This document shows positions 43,569 through 51,219 of a DNA stretch of 64,000 nt, in pieces. Each line of letters opens with the position of its first letter. The first letter of the stretch is position 1. The notes under the pieces are model-generated. The model was not told the origin of the DNA, searched no databases, and was given only the letters and a program-made list of their open reading frames with translations. Location of the stretch: the IMG/VR virus record IMGVR_UViG_3300005577_000027, positions 1 through 64,000 of that record. One strand, given 5' to 3'. Origin of the DNA: a virus. The translations under genes were made by a program, and so were the position numbers.

Positions 43569-43604
43569 TATTGCTCCTGCGGGTTGTATTATTATGCTAA
43601 ATTA

Positions 43605-44054
43605 TTATCTACGAAATTTGATTAATTTTAAATTAACTTTGGGGTTAATTTTTAATTCTTCATTTTTTTGAGCTTTAATAATTACTCCTTTTTCTTCAGG
43701 AGTGAGTTTTTCGACCGTATTTTGGTCTAATAACGCTAATTTAACGTAACATCCGCATAATTTATGTTCGGCAATAAATTTTAAATAAAGATTATACTGT
43801 TTTTCTGACCATAATCTACGACCAACGGCTATTTGATCGTATCTATCCTGCATATTTTTAATAAAATGAGCTATAGTACTATATTCAAAAATCGGTCTGT
43901 CAAAAAGACGGCAAGCTTCCAAATAGTCCATAATTTCGTTATATTTATCAAGACGAGCGTTTACATTTAGGATTTTGTTTTCACAGCTAGAACAGCTTAC
44001 AAATCCATCATCATTCCTTCCAAAACATCCAAGTATAAGATACAACTCACCCAC
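43605..44054 (-). CDS. Hypothetical protein with N-terminal Cys motif, GTG start
   Basis: 149 residues beginning at GTG: LILGCFGRNDDGFVSCSSCE, a helical middle (YNEIMDYLEACRLFDRPIF) and a second Cys pair (KLCGCYVKL), so a zinc site is likely. No ATG start exists. A 15-codon ORF (MNINTIIGIIERLRG) ends inside the proposed start, so the true N-terminus is uncertain. A GATATATTAA motif lies about 60 bases upstream. Confidence 0.7.
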   Translation of the reverse strand: MGELYLILGCFGRNDDGFVSCSSCENKILNVNARLDKYNEIMDYLEACRLFDRPIFEYSTIAHFIKNMQDRYDQIAVGRRLWSEKQYNLYLKFIAEHKLCGCYVKLALLDQNTVEKLTPEEKGVIIKAQKNEELKINPKVNLKLIKFRR

Positions 44055-44135
44055 GTAAACGCTCGATAATTCCTATTATGGTATTAATATTCATATTTTA
44101 GCCTTGATTATTTAATATATCGATAATTTAAAATA

Positions 44136-44330
44136 TTAATTAATTATTTGAAATATTAACCATTCTTCATCAGTTTTAATGTCTGGATAACAAATATCAT
44201 TTAACCAATATTCTTTTTCTCCATCATTATATTCTATAGCTGGTCCATCTTCACTATGAGAAATTTTCGTACCTTCTTTAAACTAATAAATATTTCCATA
44301 TTCATTTTTTCCACAATATGATTTAGTCAT
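44136..44330 (-). pseudogene. MORN-variant tail gene with nonsense codon
   Basis: A 65-codon frame, MTKSYCGKNEYGNIY-stop-FKEGTK, is followed by HSEDGPAIEYNDGEKEYWL and the tail TDEEWLIFQIIN. Codon 16 is TAG where the paralogues have TGG (Trp in IxWYK). A single base change explains it. Compared with its relatives it also keeps only one repeat unit. Confidence 0.85.
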
Positions 44331-44594
44331 TTAATTTATAATTTGAAATATAATCCATTCTTTATCGGTTTTAATATCTGGATAATATTTCCCATTTAAA
44401 TAGTAATATTTAAATCCATTAATATATTCTATTGCAGGGCCATCTGTTCTGTGGCGTCTATCATTTTGATACCACCATTTTGTTCCATCATTCCATTCTA
44501 AAGCTGGACCATCTTCCCTATGAAGAAGATTTGTACCTGTTTTGTACCAACGAATATTTCCATATTCGTCTTTTTTTGAATATACTTTAGTCAT
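44331..44594 (-). CDS. MORN-variant repeat protein with EEWIIFQIIN-type tail (1)
   Basis: 87 residues: MTKVYSKKDEYGNIRWYKTG, then the repeat unit HREDGPALEWNDGTKWWYQN and a second, HRTDGPAIEYINGFKYYYLN, ending YYPDIKTDKEWIIFQIIN. The units belong to the variant MORN-type repeats (HREDGPAxExxNGxxxWYxNG) known from giant viruses and phages. The tail replaces the last repeat. Confidence 0.82.
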   Translation of the reverse strand: MTKVYSKKDEYGNIRWYKTGTNLLHREDGPALEWNDGTKWWYQNDRRHRTDGPAIEYINGFKYYYLNGKYYPDIKTDKEWIIFQIIN

Positions 44595-44595
44595 A

Positions 44596-44925
44596 TTAAT
44601 TAATTATTTGAAATATCAACCATTCTTCATCTGTAGTGATATTTGGATAATATTTATCATTCAGATAATAATATCCACTTCCATTCAATATTATTGCTGG
44701 GCCATCCTTTCTATGACATAATCCATTTAACCAATATTCTTTATATCCATCAATATAATCTATAGCTGGACCATCTGCTCTATGGAGTTCTCCATCATAG
44801 TACCATTCTTTAGATCTATTTGAATATTCTTTAGCTGGACCATCTTCTCTATGAGGAATTTTAGTTCCTTCTTTATACCAACAAATAGTTCCATATTTAT
44901 TTTTTTCAAAATATACTTTAATCAT
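44596..44925 (-). CDS. MORN-variant repeat protein with EEWLIFQIIN tail (2)
   Basis: 109 residues with three units: HREDGPAKEYSNRSKEWYYD, HRADGPAIDYIDGYKEYWLN and HRKDGPAIILNGSGYYYLN, then YYPNITTDEEWLIFQIIN. One unit more than its neighbour, so array members differ by whole repeats. Confidence 0.82.
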   Translation of the reverse strand: MIKVYFEKNKYGTICWYKEGTKIPHREDGPAKEYSNRSKEWYYDGELHRADGPAIDYIDGYKEYWLNGLCHRKDGPAIILNGSGYYYLNDKYYPNITTDEEWLIFQIIN

Positions 44926-44926
44926 A

Positions 44927-45283
44927 TTAATTTATTATTTGAAATATAATCCATTCTTCGTCAGTTTTAATATTTGGATAATATTTTCCATATAACCAAT
45001 ATTCTTGATCAGCATAATCCCAATCTTTGTTCCCGTCATAGATATTATTATCTATCGCCGGGCCATCCGTTCTATGACGTTCTCCATTTTGATACCAATG
45101 TTTAGCACCATCATAAAATTCTACAGCTGGACCACTTATCCTATGACATAATCCATTTTGATACCATAATTTAGTTCCATTGGTCTGCTCTATAGCTGGT
45201 CCATCTTCTCTATGTAGAATTTCTGTACCCTTTTTATACCAATAAATAGCATGAGGATATTTTCTACTACAAATTCCAGCCAT
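44927..45283 (-). CDS. MORN-variant repeat protein with EEWIIFQIIN tail (3)
   Basis: 118 residues from MAGICSRKYPHAIYWYKKG; an in-frame extension of 17 codons into the upstream gene is unlikely. Units: HREDGPAIEQTNGTKLWYQN, HRISGPAVEFYDGAKHWYQN and HRTDGPAIDNNIYDGNKDWD, then YYPNIKTDEEWIIFQIIN. It is the first and longest member of the array in transcription order. Confidence 0.8.
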   Translation of the reverse strand: MAGICSRKYPHAIYWYKKGTEILHREDGPAIEQTNGTKLWYQNGLCHRISGPAVEFYDGAKHWYQNGERHRTDGPAIDNNIYDGNKDWDYADQEYWLYGKYYPNIKTDEEWIIFQIIN

Positions 45284-45299
45284 TTTATTTAAAATAAAA

Positions 45300-45611
45300 T
45301 TACTTAGTCTTTTTTGAACGATTCGGCAAAACATCAGAAATTTCTACTGGCTGTGCTGCTTTTCGCTCAATTGTAATATACGTATCACCCTGATTTACAT
45401 CAAATTTATGAGAAATTGCATTCTCTAATGACGTAATTACGGACGATACTGATATCTTTACATACAATTTACTCCCAGGAATTTTATTAATTGGAGTTAC
45501 ATATTGCGATATTTTTTGATTAGGTAAACCAAACATATCAATACTAAGATCTTTAATTTCATCCCAAATTAATTCAGATTCAAATTTCTTTACTTCTTTT
45601 TCATCAGCCAT
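45300..45611 (-). CDS. Hypothetical protein
   Basis: 103 residues, alpha/beta, with a strand-rich centre (SKLYVKISVSSVITSLENAI) and a C-terminus that ends basic (PNRSKKTK). No family is recognised. A GATATATTTT motif lies 35 bases upstream of its ATG, and the RBS includes GAGGAT. Confidence 0.82.
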   Translation of the reverse strand: MADEKEVKKFESELIWDEIKDLSIDMFGLPNQKISQYVTPINKIPGSKLYVKISVSSVITSLENAISHKFDVNQGDTYITIERKAAQPVEISDVLPNRSKKTK

Positions 45612-45666
45612 ATTATCCTCTTTCTTTTAACAAAACTTATCAACTAAAATATATCAGTAAAATTAT

Positions 45667-45972
45667 TTATTTAGTGAAATTTATAAAGGCAGTTCTCAAC
45701 GGTGCTACTAATGTCATCCCTACAATTCTATTTATTTCAACTCCATCTTTAACTAAGACTAATAAAGGCAACGATTTTACATTATAAGTTGTATTAAAAT
45801 CCTTAATTAAATCAACATCAATAGAAATAAATTGAACATTTGGAAATTCTTCTTCCATCTTATCAATATTTGGCTGCTGTTTTTTACACGGACCACACCA
45901 TTCAGCAGTAAATTTAATAGCAAAAAGACCATTACTTACATTTAAATCTTCAGCTTTTTCTAATTTAATCAA
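45667..45972 (-). CDS. trxA: Thioredoxin
   Basis: 101 residues with the thioredoxin active site AEWCGPCKK (Cys26, Cys29) and the cis-proline segment VKSLPLLVLVKDG. It is a full-length single-domain thioredoxin that can exchange disulphides in the cytoplasm. In other phages thioredoxins serve ribonucleotide reductase or act as polymerase processivity factors. No reductase gene is in this window. Confidence 0.92.
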   Translation of the reverse strand: MIKLEKAEDLNVSNGLFAIKFTAEWCGPCKKQQPNIDKMEEEFPNVQFISIDVDLIKDFNTTYNVKSLPLLVLVKDGVEINRIVGMTLVAPLRTAFINFTK

Positions 45973-46214
45973 TTTACTTGACCTTCTGGAATTTTTTTAG
46001 TTTGGTTTAAAATATCAGTCATTTTATTAACAGAATTAGTAAACACTTTATTATATTCTTCAATAGAAATAATTTTATTATCAATTAATATTTTTTCTAC
46101 TGTATTAACTTTTAATAATAGTTCTGCTAAAAGTGCATCAAAAAGATCTCTATCTTCTGATAGTTTTTTAACTTCAGCTGAAATTTTTTCTAATTCATCA
46201 TTATCTTTATTCAT
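45969..46214 (-). CDS. Hypothetical coiled-coil protein
   Basis: 81 residues, helical and charged (NKDNDELEKISAEVKKLSED), starting with a clean ATG and overlapping the thioredoxin start by 4 bases. Function unknown. It lies between deformylase and thioredoxin. Confidence 0.8.
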   Translation of the reverse strand: MNKDNDELEKISAEVKKLSEDRDLFDALLAELLLKVNTVEKILIDNKIISIEEYNKVFTNSVNKMTDILNQTKKIPEGQVN

Positions 46215-46222
46215 ATTACTTC

Positions 46223-46726
46223 CTATTTAAAACAACATCGTTTTGCTTTTTTACCTGAATTGCAAGAACAAGGATCATTTGGCCGAACTTTTGATTTAAC
46301 TGCTTGTTTTATTTCTAAATCTGGCAACAAAATTCCATTCAAATGATTTAATTCATGCTGTATTACAACTGCTGGTAATCCTTGAGCAATAAACGAATTT
46401 ACCTCTCCTAAGTTATCAACAACATAAATCTCTGAATATCGTAATGTTTTTACATATTTACCAGGAAAAGATAAACATCCTTCATCTTCAAAAATTTCTT
46501 CATCATAACCTTTTTCTATTCTACAATTTATTAAATTCATAGAATAATTTTGATTAATTCGAATTATTGCAGCATTTTTAGCTATACCAATTTGCGGAGC
46601 AGCTAAACCAATCCCGTTACCAGCTCTTTTTAGTTCTCTTTCCAGTTGATCTATTAAAGACCCGATTTCTTCTGGTAAAACATTTTCACATTTTACGCGA
46701 AGTAATTTTTCGTCAGTAATTATCAT
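46223..46726 (-). CDS. def: Peptide deformylase with C-terminal SEC-C motif
   Basis: 167 residues. All three deformylase motifs are present: GIGLAAPQIG (38-47), EGCLSFPG (82-89, metal Cys84) and QHELNHL (metal His124 and His128, catalytic Glu125). It removes the formyl group from nascent bacterial proteins at the ribosome exit. The C-terminus adds NDPCSCNSGKKAKRCCFK, a SEC-C zinc motif as found at the end of SecA, here fused to a deformylase without the ribosome-binding C-terminal helix of the E. coli enzyme. The ATG overlaps the IF-3 stop by 4 bases, so the two are co-expressed. Confidence 0.95.
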   Translation of the reverse strand: MIITDEKLLRVKCENVLPEEIGSLIDQLERELKRAGNGIGLAAPQIGIAKNAAIIRINQNYSMNLINCRIEKGYDEEIFEDEGCLSFPGKYVKTLRYSEIYVVDNLGEVNSFIAQGLPAVVIQHELNHLNGILLPDLEIKQAVKSKVRPNDPCSCNSGKKAKRCCFK

Positions 46727-47271
46727 GCAGCTTTTTTACCAATTAAAGCAGTAAGAATTTTACCATTTAATGACGGTTTTTCTATTACATCAGCATTTTC
46801 AACTAACTGAATGAATGTATTAAATTGTTCAAAAGCTATTTCTTTATAATTAACTTCTCGACCTTTAAATACAATATTTACCCTAACTTTATCACCATCG
46901 TCCAATATTTCTTGAGTTTTTGCAGCTTTTACTTTTAGATCATTAATTTCTGTAGATGGCCGCAACTTTATTTCTTTAATTTTAATTTCAGATTCTCGTT
47001 GCTTTTTTGCAGCCATTTTTTGATTTTTAGAAATTTGGTACTTATATTTACCATAATCTAAAATTTTGCAAGTTGGTACATTTTCTTTAGCGTTAAAAGA
47101 AATTTGTACTAAATCTAACTCATTATCCCTAGCAATTTGAAGAGCTTTGTAAGTTTCAATTAATCCTAAATTATTCTGCAAATGATCAATACACTGTACT
47201 TTTGCTGATCTAATTTGATTATTAATTAAAGTTACGTCTCGTTTTTTGCTATTATTTTGAAAATTGTTCAA
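46723..47271 (-). CDS. infC: Translation initiation factor IF-3, TTG start
   Basis: 182 residues. The N-domain has LINNQIRSAKVQCID and NELDLVQISFNAKENVPTCK, and the linker has the family signature ILDYGKYKYQISK. The C-domain has EIKLRPSTEINDLKVKAAK and VRVNIVFKGREV, which bind the 30S subunit and check the initiator tRNA. No ATG precedes the conserved N-domain; the start is TTG, with AAGGA about 11 bases upstream. Cellular infC also uses a rare start codon (AUU) for self-control, so autoregulation is possible here. It is followed by deformylase with a 4-base overlap. Confidence 0.93.
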   Translation of the reverse strand: MNNFQNNSKKRDVTLINNQIRSAKVQCIDHLQNNLGLIETYKALQIARDNELDLVQISFNAKENVPTCKILDYGKYKYQISKNQKMAAKKQRESEIKIKEIKLRPSTEINDLKVKAAKTQEILDDGDKVRVNIVFKGREVNYKEIAFEQFNTFIQLVENADVIEKPSLNGKILTALIGKKAA

Positions 47272-47286
47272 GTTGTTTTATTGTCC

Positions 47287-48270
47287 TTACGGTTTATAGT
47301 TAGTAACTGTATCCATTAATTCTTTTAATGCTAAACGCATTAAGCCATTTTCTTCTTGTGTAATTTGGCTATTTTGAACGTCATTTATCTCAGATATTAA
47401 TATCTCACCAAGTTCATTGTTCTCGATTTTGAAAAGCTGTGTGCCAGTATAATCGATTATTCCTCGTTTATAATATTGCTCCACAGTTCCACATTTTTTA
47501 GCCCATTCTTTACAGGCTATTTTTAAATCTATGTGTATTGTAGTGGTACTAGTATTTCTAATAGAAGTATGAAAAGAAATTAATCCAGGACGGGCATAGT
47601 GACCCTGCTCATATGCTATTACAGGATATGAAATAATTGTTTTAGATAGTGGATATGTGCTCTTTTGTTCACAATATTTACAATTATCTTTAATACATTT
47701 AATATAATTTAAATCTAAATCAAGTACTGATTGGTGCCAACTATTTAACCAATATTCGCCCAAAATTTTAAAAGTTGTGCCAGAATGATTAATTTTTTGT
47801 TTTCGATCAAAAATATCTATATGCAAAATAGACCTAGAAGATCTAAGTACATAAGGAGCTAATTCGTCAATATTAGATAAATTTAAAGATATTAAATCCG
47901 GAGGAGATTCAATATAAGGTTCAAATTCTAAAGCAGTCTCATTTGAATATTTAAAAGCTTTAATTCCTATTTTACAGCATAATAAAATCTTTAATACAGA
48001 AGAAGGTAATACTAATCTTTTTCTAGCGGCTTTGTATACAGCTTTAGAAATTACTTTATTTTTATGGATATCTAACGGCTCTCTAACGATAATTATAGAA
48101 CTATTGTCATCTATAATTGAAAATTCTTCGTTATCTTTCGGGTTTAATATCGATAAACAAGCTTTATCTAATTCTAACCTACCATCAGATTGGAGGCGGC
48201 AAATTGAAATATATCTACGAGAAATATCTTTTGATAATGCTTTTAAAATTTGATTTCGTGACTCTATCAT
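47287..48270 (-). CDS. Hypothetical protein upstream of infC
   Basis: 327 residues, mixed alpha/beta. A hydrophobic segment LPSSVLKILLCCKIGIKAF near residue 100, a Cys cluster CIKDNCKYCEQKS around residue 200 that may bind a metal, and a C-terminal helix. No family is recognised. It runs straight into infC with a 15-base gap, so it may be part of the same transcript. Confidence 0.82.
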   Translation of the reverse strand: MIESRNQILKALSKDISRRYISICRLQSDGRLELDKACLSILNPKDNEEFSIIDDNSSIIIVREPLDIHKNKVISKAVYKAARKRLVLPSSVLKILLCCKIGIKAFKYSNETALEFEPYIESPPDLISLNLSNIDELAPYVLRSSRSILHIDIFDRKQKINHSGTTFKILGEYWLNSWHQSVLDLDLNYIKCIKDNCKYCEQKSTYPLSKTIISYPVIAYEQGHYARPGLISFHTSIRNTSTTTIHIDLKIACKEWAKKCGTVEQYYKRGIIDYTGTQLFKIENNELGEILISEINDVQNSQITQEENGLMRLALKELMDTVTNYKP

Positions 48271-48290
48271 TCTTCCTTTTATAGAGTTAA

Positions 48291-48437
48291 TTAAAATAAA
48301 TCTATTATTATAACTTTAAATTCTTCTTTTATTTCTTCTTTTTTATATGGAAGAGGATATTCTTCAATCCTTAATTCTTCTTGAATAAATTTTTCTTTCG
48401 GTTTGTCTATTTTTTTAATTAGCCAATCAGGTAACAT
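48291..48437 (-). CDS. Small charged protein with strong RBS
   Basis: 48 codons: MLPDWLIKKIDKPKEKFIQE followed by ELRIEEYPLPYKKEEIKEEF and a hydrophobic end. AGGAG lies 6 bases ahead of the ATG, among the best RBS in the window, and the ORF fits exactly in a gap of about 200 bases. The LPDWLxxKI start and a later YPLP are seen in tiny uncharacterised phage proteins, but I cannot name the family. Confidence 0.65.
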   Translation of the reverse strand: MLPDWLIKKIDKPKEKFIQEELRIEEYPLPYKKEEIKEEFKVIIIDLF

Positions 48438-48478
48438 TTTTCACTCCTAAAATTAGCTTACATTAATATACGAAAATA

Positions 48479-49450
48479 TTACAAACCTACTTTAACTCCA
48501 CCCAAAACTGCAAAATCACCATGTACATCAATCCCTATATCAGTAGACAAATATAAATTTTTCATAAATGGTATAAATTGTCCAACATTATAAGAAACCG
48601 GTGAAACCATAAATAAAACATTTTTGCCAGCTGTATTATACCCTAATCCCAATCCTAAAAATAACCAACTTGGATACGTAGATGTAACTCCACGAGAAAA
48701 TAACATTAATTCTAAATTAGGTACAAATTCAAATTGTGGTTTTAATAATGATACTCCAAAATCACCACCCATAAATAATCTTGGAGAAAATCTAAATTTA
48801 TTTTCAGGTAATAGTTCAGTTAATTTGGCATCATTAATATCCAAATTATAAACTTTACCATTCGTCTCTACGGCAAATTTAGAATATGTATAAGTTTTTC
48901 CATCTTCATCCGTACCTAGAACATTAATTACACTATATTTTCTAGGATATTGTAAAACACTCCATGGTTCTTTTTGCCATGCTTTAAAAGTAACATTACC
49001 AACAGGAATAGTATTTTTTCCAAAAGTTTCAGATAACGTTAAATTTTGAGCATTTCTTTGATATCCAAATTCATCTACAGGTTCATTTTTAGGAATATCC
49101 GTTCTAGGCGTTACAGAAGTAGAATTTAAATTAGTTTTATTAACTCCATCAGAATTCACAGAAATAGTTTGAATTCCGGTAATGTGAGCTTTCAATGAAT
49201 TTAAATCATCTTTAATCGGACCTAATTTTAGATCTAAACTATTGGCAATTTTATTAATATCTTCAGGAGTAGCATACTGAGTCTGATTTCTAGTTACATC
49301 CCCTTGTATTTTTTTCATTTCTACAAGAGAATTTTGAATTATAGCTTGTTTATTAATTATATCTCTTTGATATTTAATAACTAATAATAAACCAGAAATT
49401 AAAATAATTAATCCTACTACAGAAAATATTTTTTTTTGCCAATCGTTCAA
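48479..49450 (-). CDS. Membrane-anchored protein with beta-rich C-terminal domain
   Basis: 323 residues when started at a TTG 7 bases after AAGGA; a further TTG upstream lacks an RBS and overlaps the preceding gene. One N-terminal transmembrane helix (IFSVVGLIILISGLLLVIKY) is followed by a coiled-coil or linker region, Thr/Asn-rich linkers, and a C-terminal half of alternating Gly/aromatic strands (FSPRLFMGGDFGVSLL, WLFLGLGLGYNTAGK, FAVLGGVKVGL). It could be a membrane-spanning beta domain or a spanin-like or injection protein. No lipobox is seen. Confidence 0.75.
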   Translation of the reverse strand: MNDWQKKIFSVVGLIILISGLLLVIKYQRDIINKQAIIQNSLVEMKKIQGDVTRNQTQYATPEDINKIANSLDLKLGPIKDDLNSLKAHITGIQTISVNSDGVNKTNLNSTSVTPRTDIPKNEPVDEFGYQRNAQNLTLSETFGKNTIPVGNVTFKAWQKEPWSVLQYPRKYSVINVLGTDEDGKTYTYSKFAVETNGKVYNLDINDAKLTELLPENKFRFSPRLFMGGDFGVSLLKPQFEFVPNLELMLFSRGVTSTYPSWLFLGLGLGYNTAGKNVLFMVSPVSYNVGQFIPFMKNLYLSTDIGIDVHGDFAVLGGVKVGL

Positions 49451-49460
49451 AATTAAATCC

Positions 49461-49862
49461 TTAATTATAAAGAGGAGCTGCGGCACCAAGTGTTTTAAAA
49501 TATAAATATTCTAATTGCTCTGGTTCTATATCAAAAAATAAGTATAAATCTTCATCAATTAATTTTATTTTTTCCATAGCTTTTCGAATAATATCTTTAT
49601 CTTCATCAGTTTTAGGAAAATTATCTAATTTATATAGAATTAATAATTGTCCAAATTCTTGTTCTACATAATCTGGTTTAACATTTATTTCAGCTAATTC
49701 TGTTAACATTGAATCAATTACTATAATCCAAGCTTCAGGAATATTTTTAAAATAAATATTATTCCAATTTTTAAAGAATACATTTAATTCATCACTATAG
49801 AAATCATGCCTGCGAACAAATTCTGTATTAAAATTTTCGAAAAAATTCATACTTATTTTCAT
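49461..49862 (-). CDS. Hypothetical protein
   Basis: 133 residues when started at the ATG that overlaps the upstream stop (ATGA). Acidic and helical (NFPKTDEDKDIIRKAMEKIK), ending LGAAAPLYN. No motif is recognised. Context: between a membrane-anchored protein and a conserved-looking small protein. Confidence 0.8.
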   Translation of the reverse strand: MKISMNFFENFNTEFVRRHDFYSDELNVFFKNWNNIYFKNIPEAWIIVIDSMLTELAEINVKPDYVEQEFGQLLILYKLDNFPKTDEDKDIIRKAMEKIKLIDEDLYLFFDIEPEQLEYLYFKTLGAAAPLYN

Positions 49863-50188
49863 TTCCACTCAAATGATTTAATATTTTTTCTATTTATAAA
49901 TCCGACTAACTTTTCTTTGTGGGCAGTTTGATCGAATTCATAACTTGCGGTAACTAGCCCGTAACCATCTTCATCAATTCCACATAATCCGTTTATTATT
50001 CCTAATAAACCAACTTTATATGTAGGAACTTCTTCCGTTCCATCATTCACAACCTGCACTGTTTCATGCCAGGCTAATTTTTCATTAACTGGAACCCGAA
50101 AATCAATAAGTTTTTCTAGTACTTCGGGGTCTAACTTGTGAATTTCATTTAGAAATTGAATTACAATATCAGGATTAATTTTAATCAT
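49859..50188 (-). CDS. Hypothetical protein of a widespread small-protein type
   Basis: 109 residues. LDPEVLEKLIDFRVPVNEKL, VGLLGIINGLCGIDEDGYG and VTASYEF resemble a recurrent family of short phage and bacterial proteins of unknown function (RVPxNExL...GLLGIxNGLxGI). I cannot attach a function. Confidence 0.82.
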   Translation of the reverse strand: MIKINPDIVIQFLNEIHKLDPEVLEKLIDFRVPVNEKLAWHETVQVVNDGTEEVPTYKVGLLGIINGLCGIDEDGYGLVTASYEFDQTAHKEKLVGFINRKNIKSFEWK

Positions 50189-50193
50189 TTTTT

Positions 50194-51219
50194 TTAAAAA
50201 AGTACGTGTGGGTTATTTAATTCATGAATTTCCATAGAACGTAATGTAACTGTTTCATTATATGACCAAGGCTTTGTTTTTGCCATAAATTCTTCTTTAG
50301 TTATCCAACCACAAATTGTACCAACATATGAGGTATCTGTTTCTTCTACTAAGACAGATAAAATAATATCAGCATCAACATTCTTTAACGTATAATCACT
50401 TAACTGTAAACGATCATTTTTATGAAAGTGAGCCTTAACATCTAAAGTTTTCCCTGTAGACAATCCAGATAATTCAGGTTTAATATCAGTAAAATCATGC
50501 TTACATCCATGAAAATATTGAGAATTCCATTGATACCGAGCATTTCTCATAGAATCAATAAAAAATACCAATGTTTCCGCAACCCTAGCTAATCTTAATC
50601 GATCTTCTTTAAAGAGATAAAGATCATCAAACATTGGGTCATTTTTAGCAACTGAACAAGTTATAAACTTATTATCTTCAACTTTTTCAAGAATATCTTT
50701 GACAAAAGCAGTTGATGTTTGCTGTGGAATTGAAACTGATTGAGGTACAGAAACAAAATCAGCAGCTTTTTTAGCTTTTATAATTAAAATTCTCTTTTTC
50801 GACTCTACTGCACCTAATTCAGATAGATATTTTTCAGGAAGAGCGATTTTATCAATTTTATTTGTACCTGGCCGAAATTTAATATATAATGATTTAATCG
50901 AACACTGATCGTCATAAAAAGCGTCATTAAACCATTCTACTGGAAATGACACAGGCCGATCTCTATTTCTAAAATAGAAAGATGCTAATAAATATGTGGT
51001 CTCTATATAATCAATATCTATTTTTAGATATTCGGGCAGATTAGGATTTATAGAATATAAAATATTACTATTCAATTTATTAGAAGTTAACTCTTCTACT
51101 GAATTTAGAGAAGATTTGTATTTATTAAATTCTTTGTATTTAATAAATTCAATAAAATCTTTAACTTTATCTTGATCATGTTCAGATAATTTATCTATCT
51201 CTTCTATTAAATCAAACAT
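50194..51219 (-). CDS. Hypothetical protein, possible PD-(D/E)XK-like nuclease
   Basis: 341 residues. The C-terminal 120 have GKTLDVKAHFHKND (Asp-x-Lys), DADIILSVLVEE and YVGTICGWITKEEF, an arrangement seen in restriction-like nucleases where a D-x-K core strand is followed by a strand and a conserved GW motif. A preceding HGCKHDF could supply the first acid. The N-terminal 200 show no motif. The assignment is weak; it could equally be a binding protein. Confidence 0.8.
   Translation of the reverse strand: MFDLIEEIDKLSEHDQDKVKDFIEFIKYKEFNKYKSSLNSVEELTSNKLNSNILYSINPNLPEYLKIDIDYIETTYLLASFYFRNRDRPVSFPVEWFNDAFYDDQCSIKSLYIKFRPGTNKIDKIALPEKYLSELGAVESKKRILIIKAKKAADFVSVPQSVSIPQQTSTAFVKDILEKVEDNKFITCSVAKNDPMFDDLYLFKEDRLRLARVAETLVFFIDSMRNARYQWNSQYFHGCKHDFTDIKPELSGLSTGKTLDVKAHFHKNDRLQLSDYTLKNVDADIILSVLVEETDTSYVGTICGWITKEEFMAKTKPWSYNETVTLRSMEIHELNNPHVLF

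Noticed and set aside
19063-44330. Stop codon reassignment, suggested by in-frame TAA and TAG inside array genes
   Set aside because: The two clear cases are TAA for Gln and TAG for Trp, and all three stop codons end genes normally elsewhere. Simple nonsense mutations explain them.
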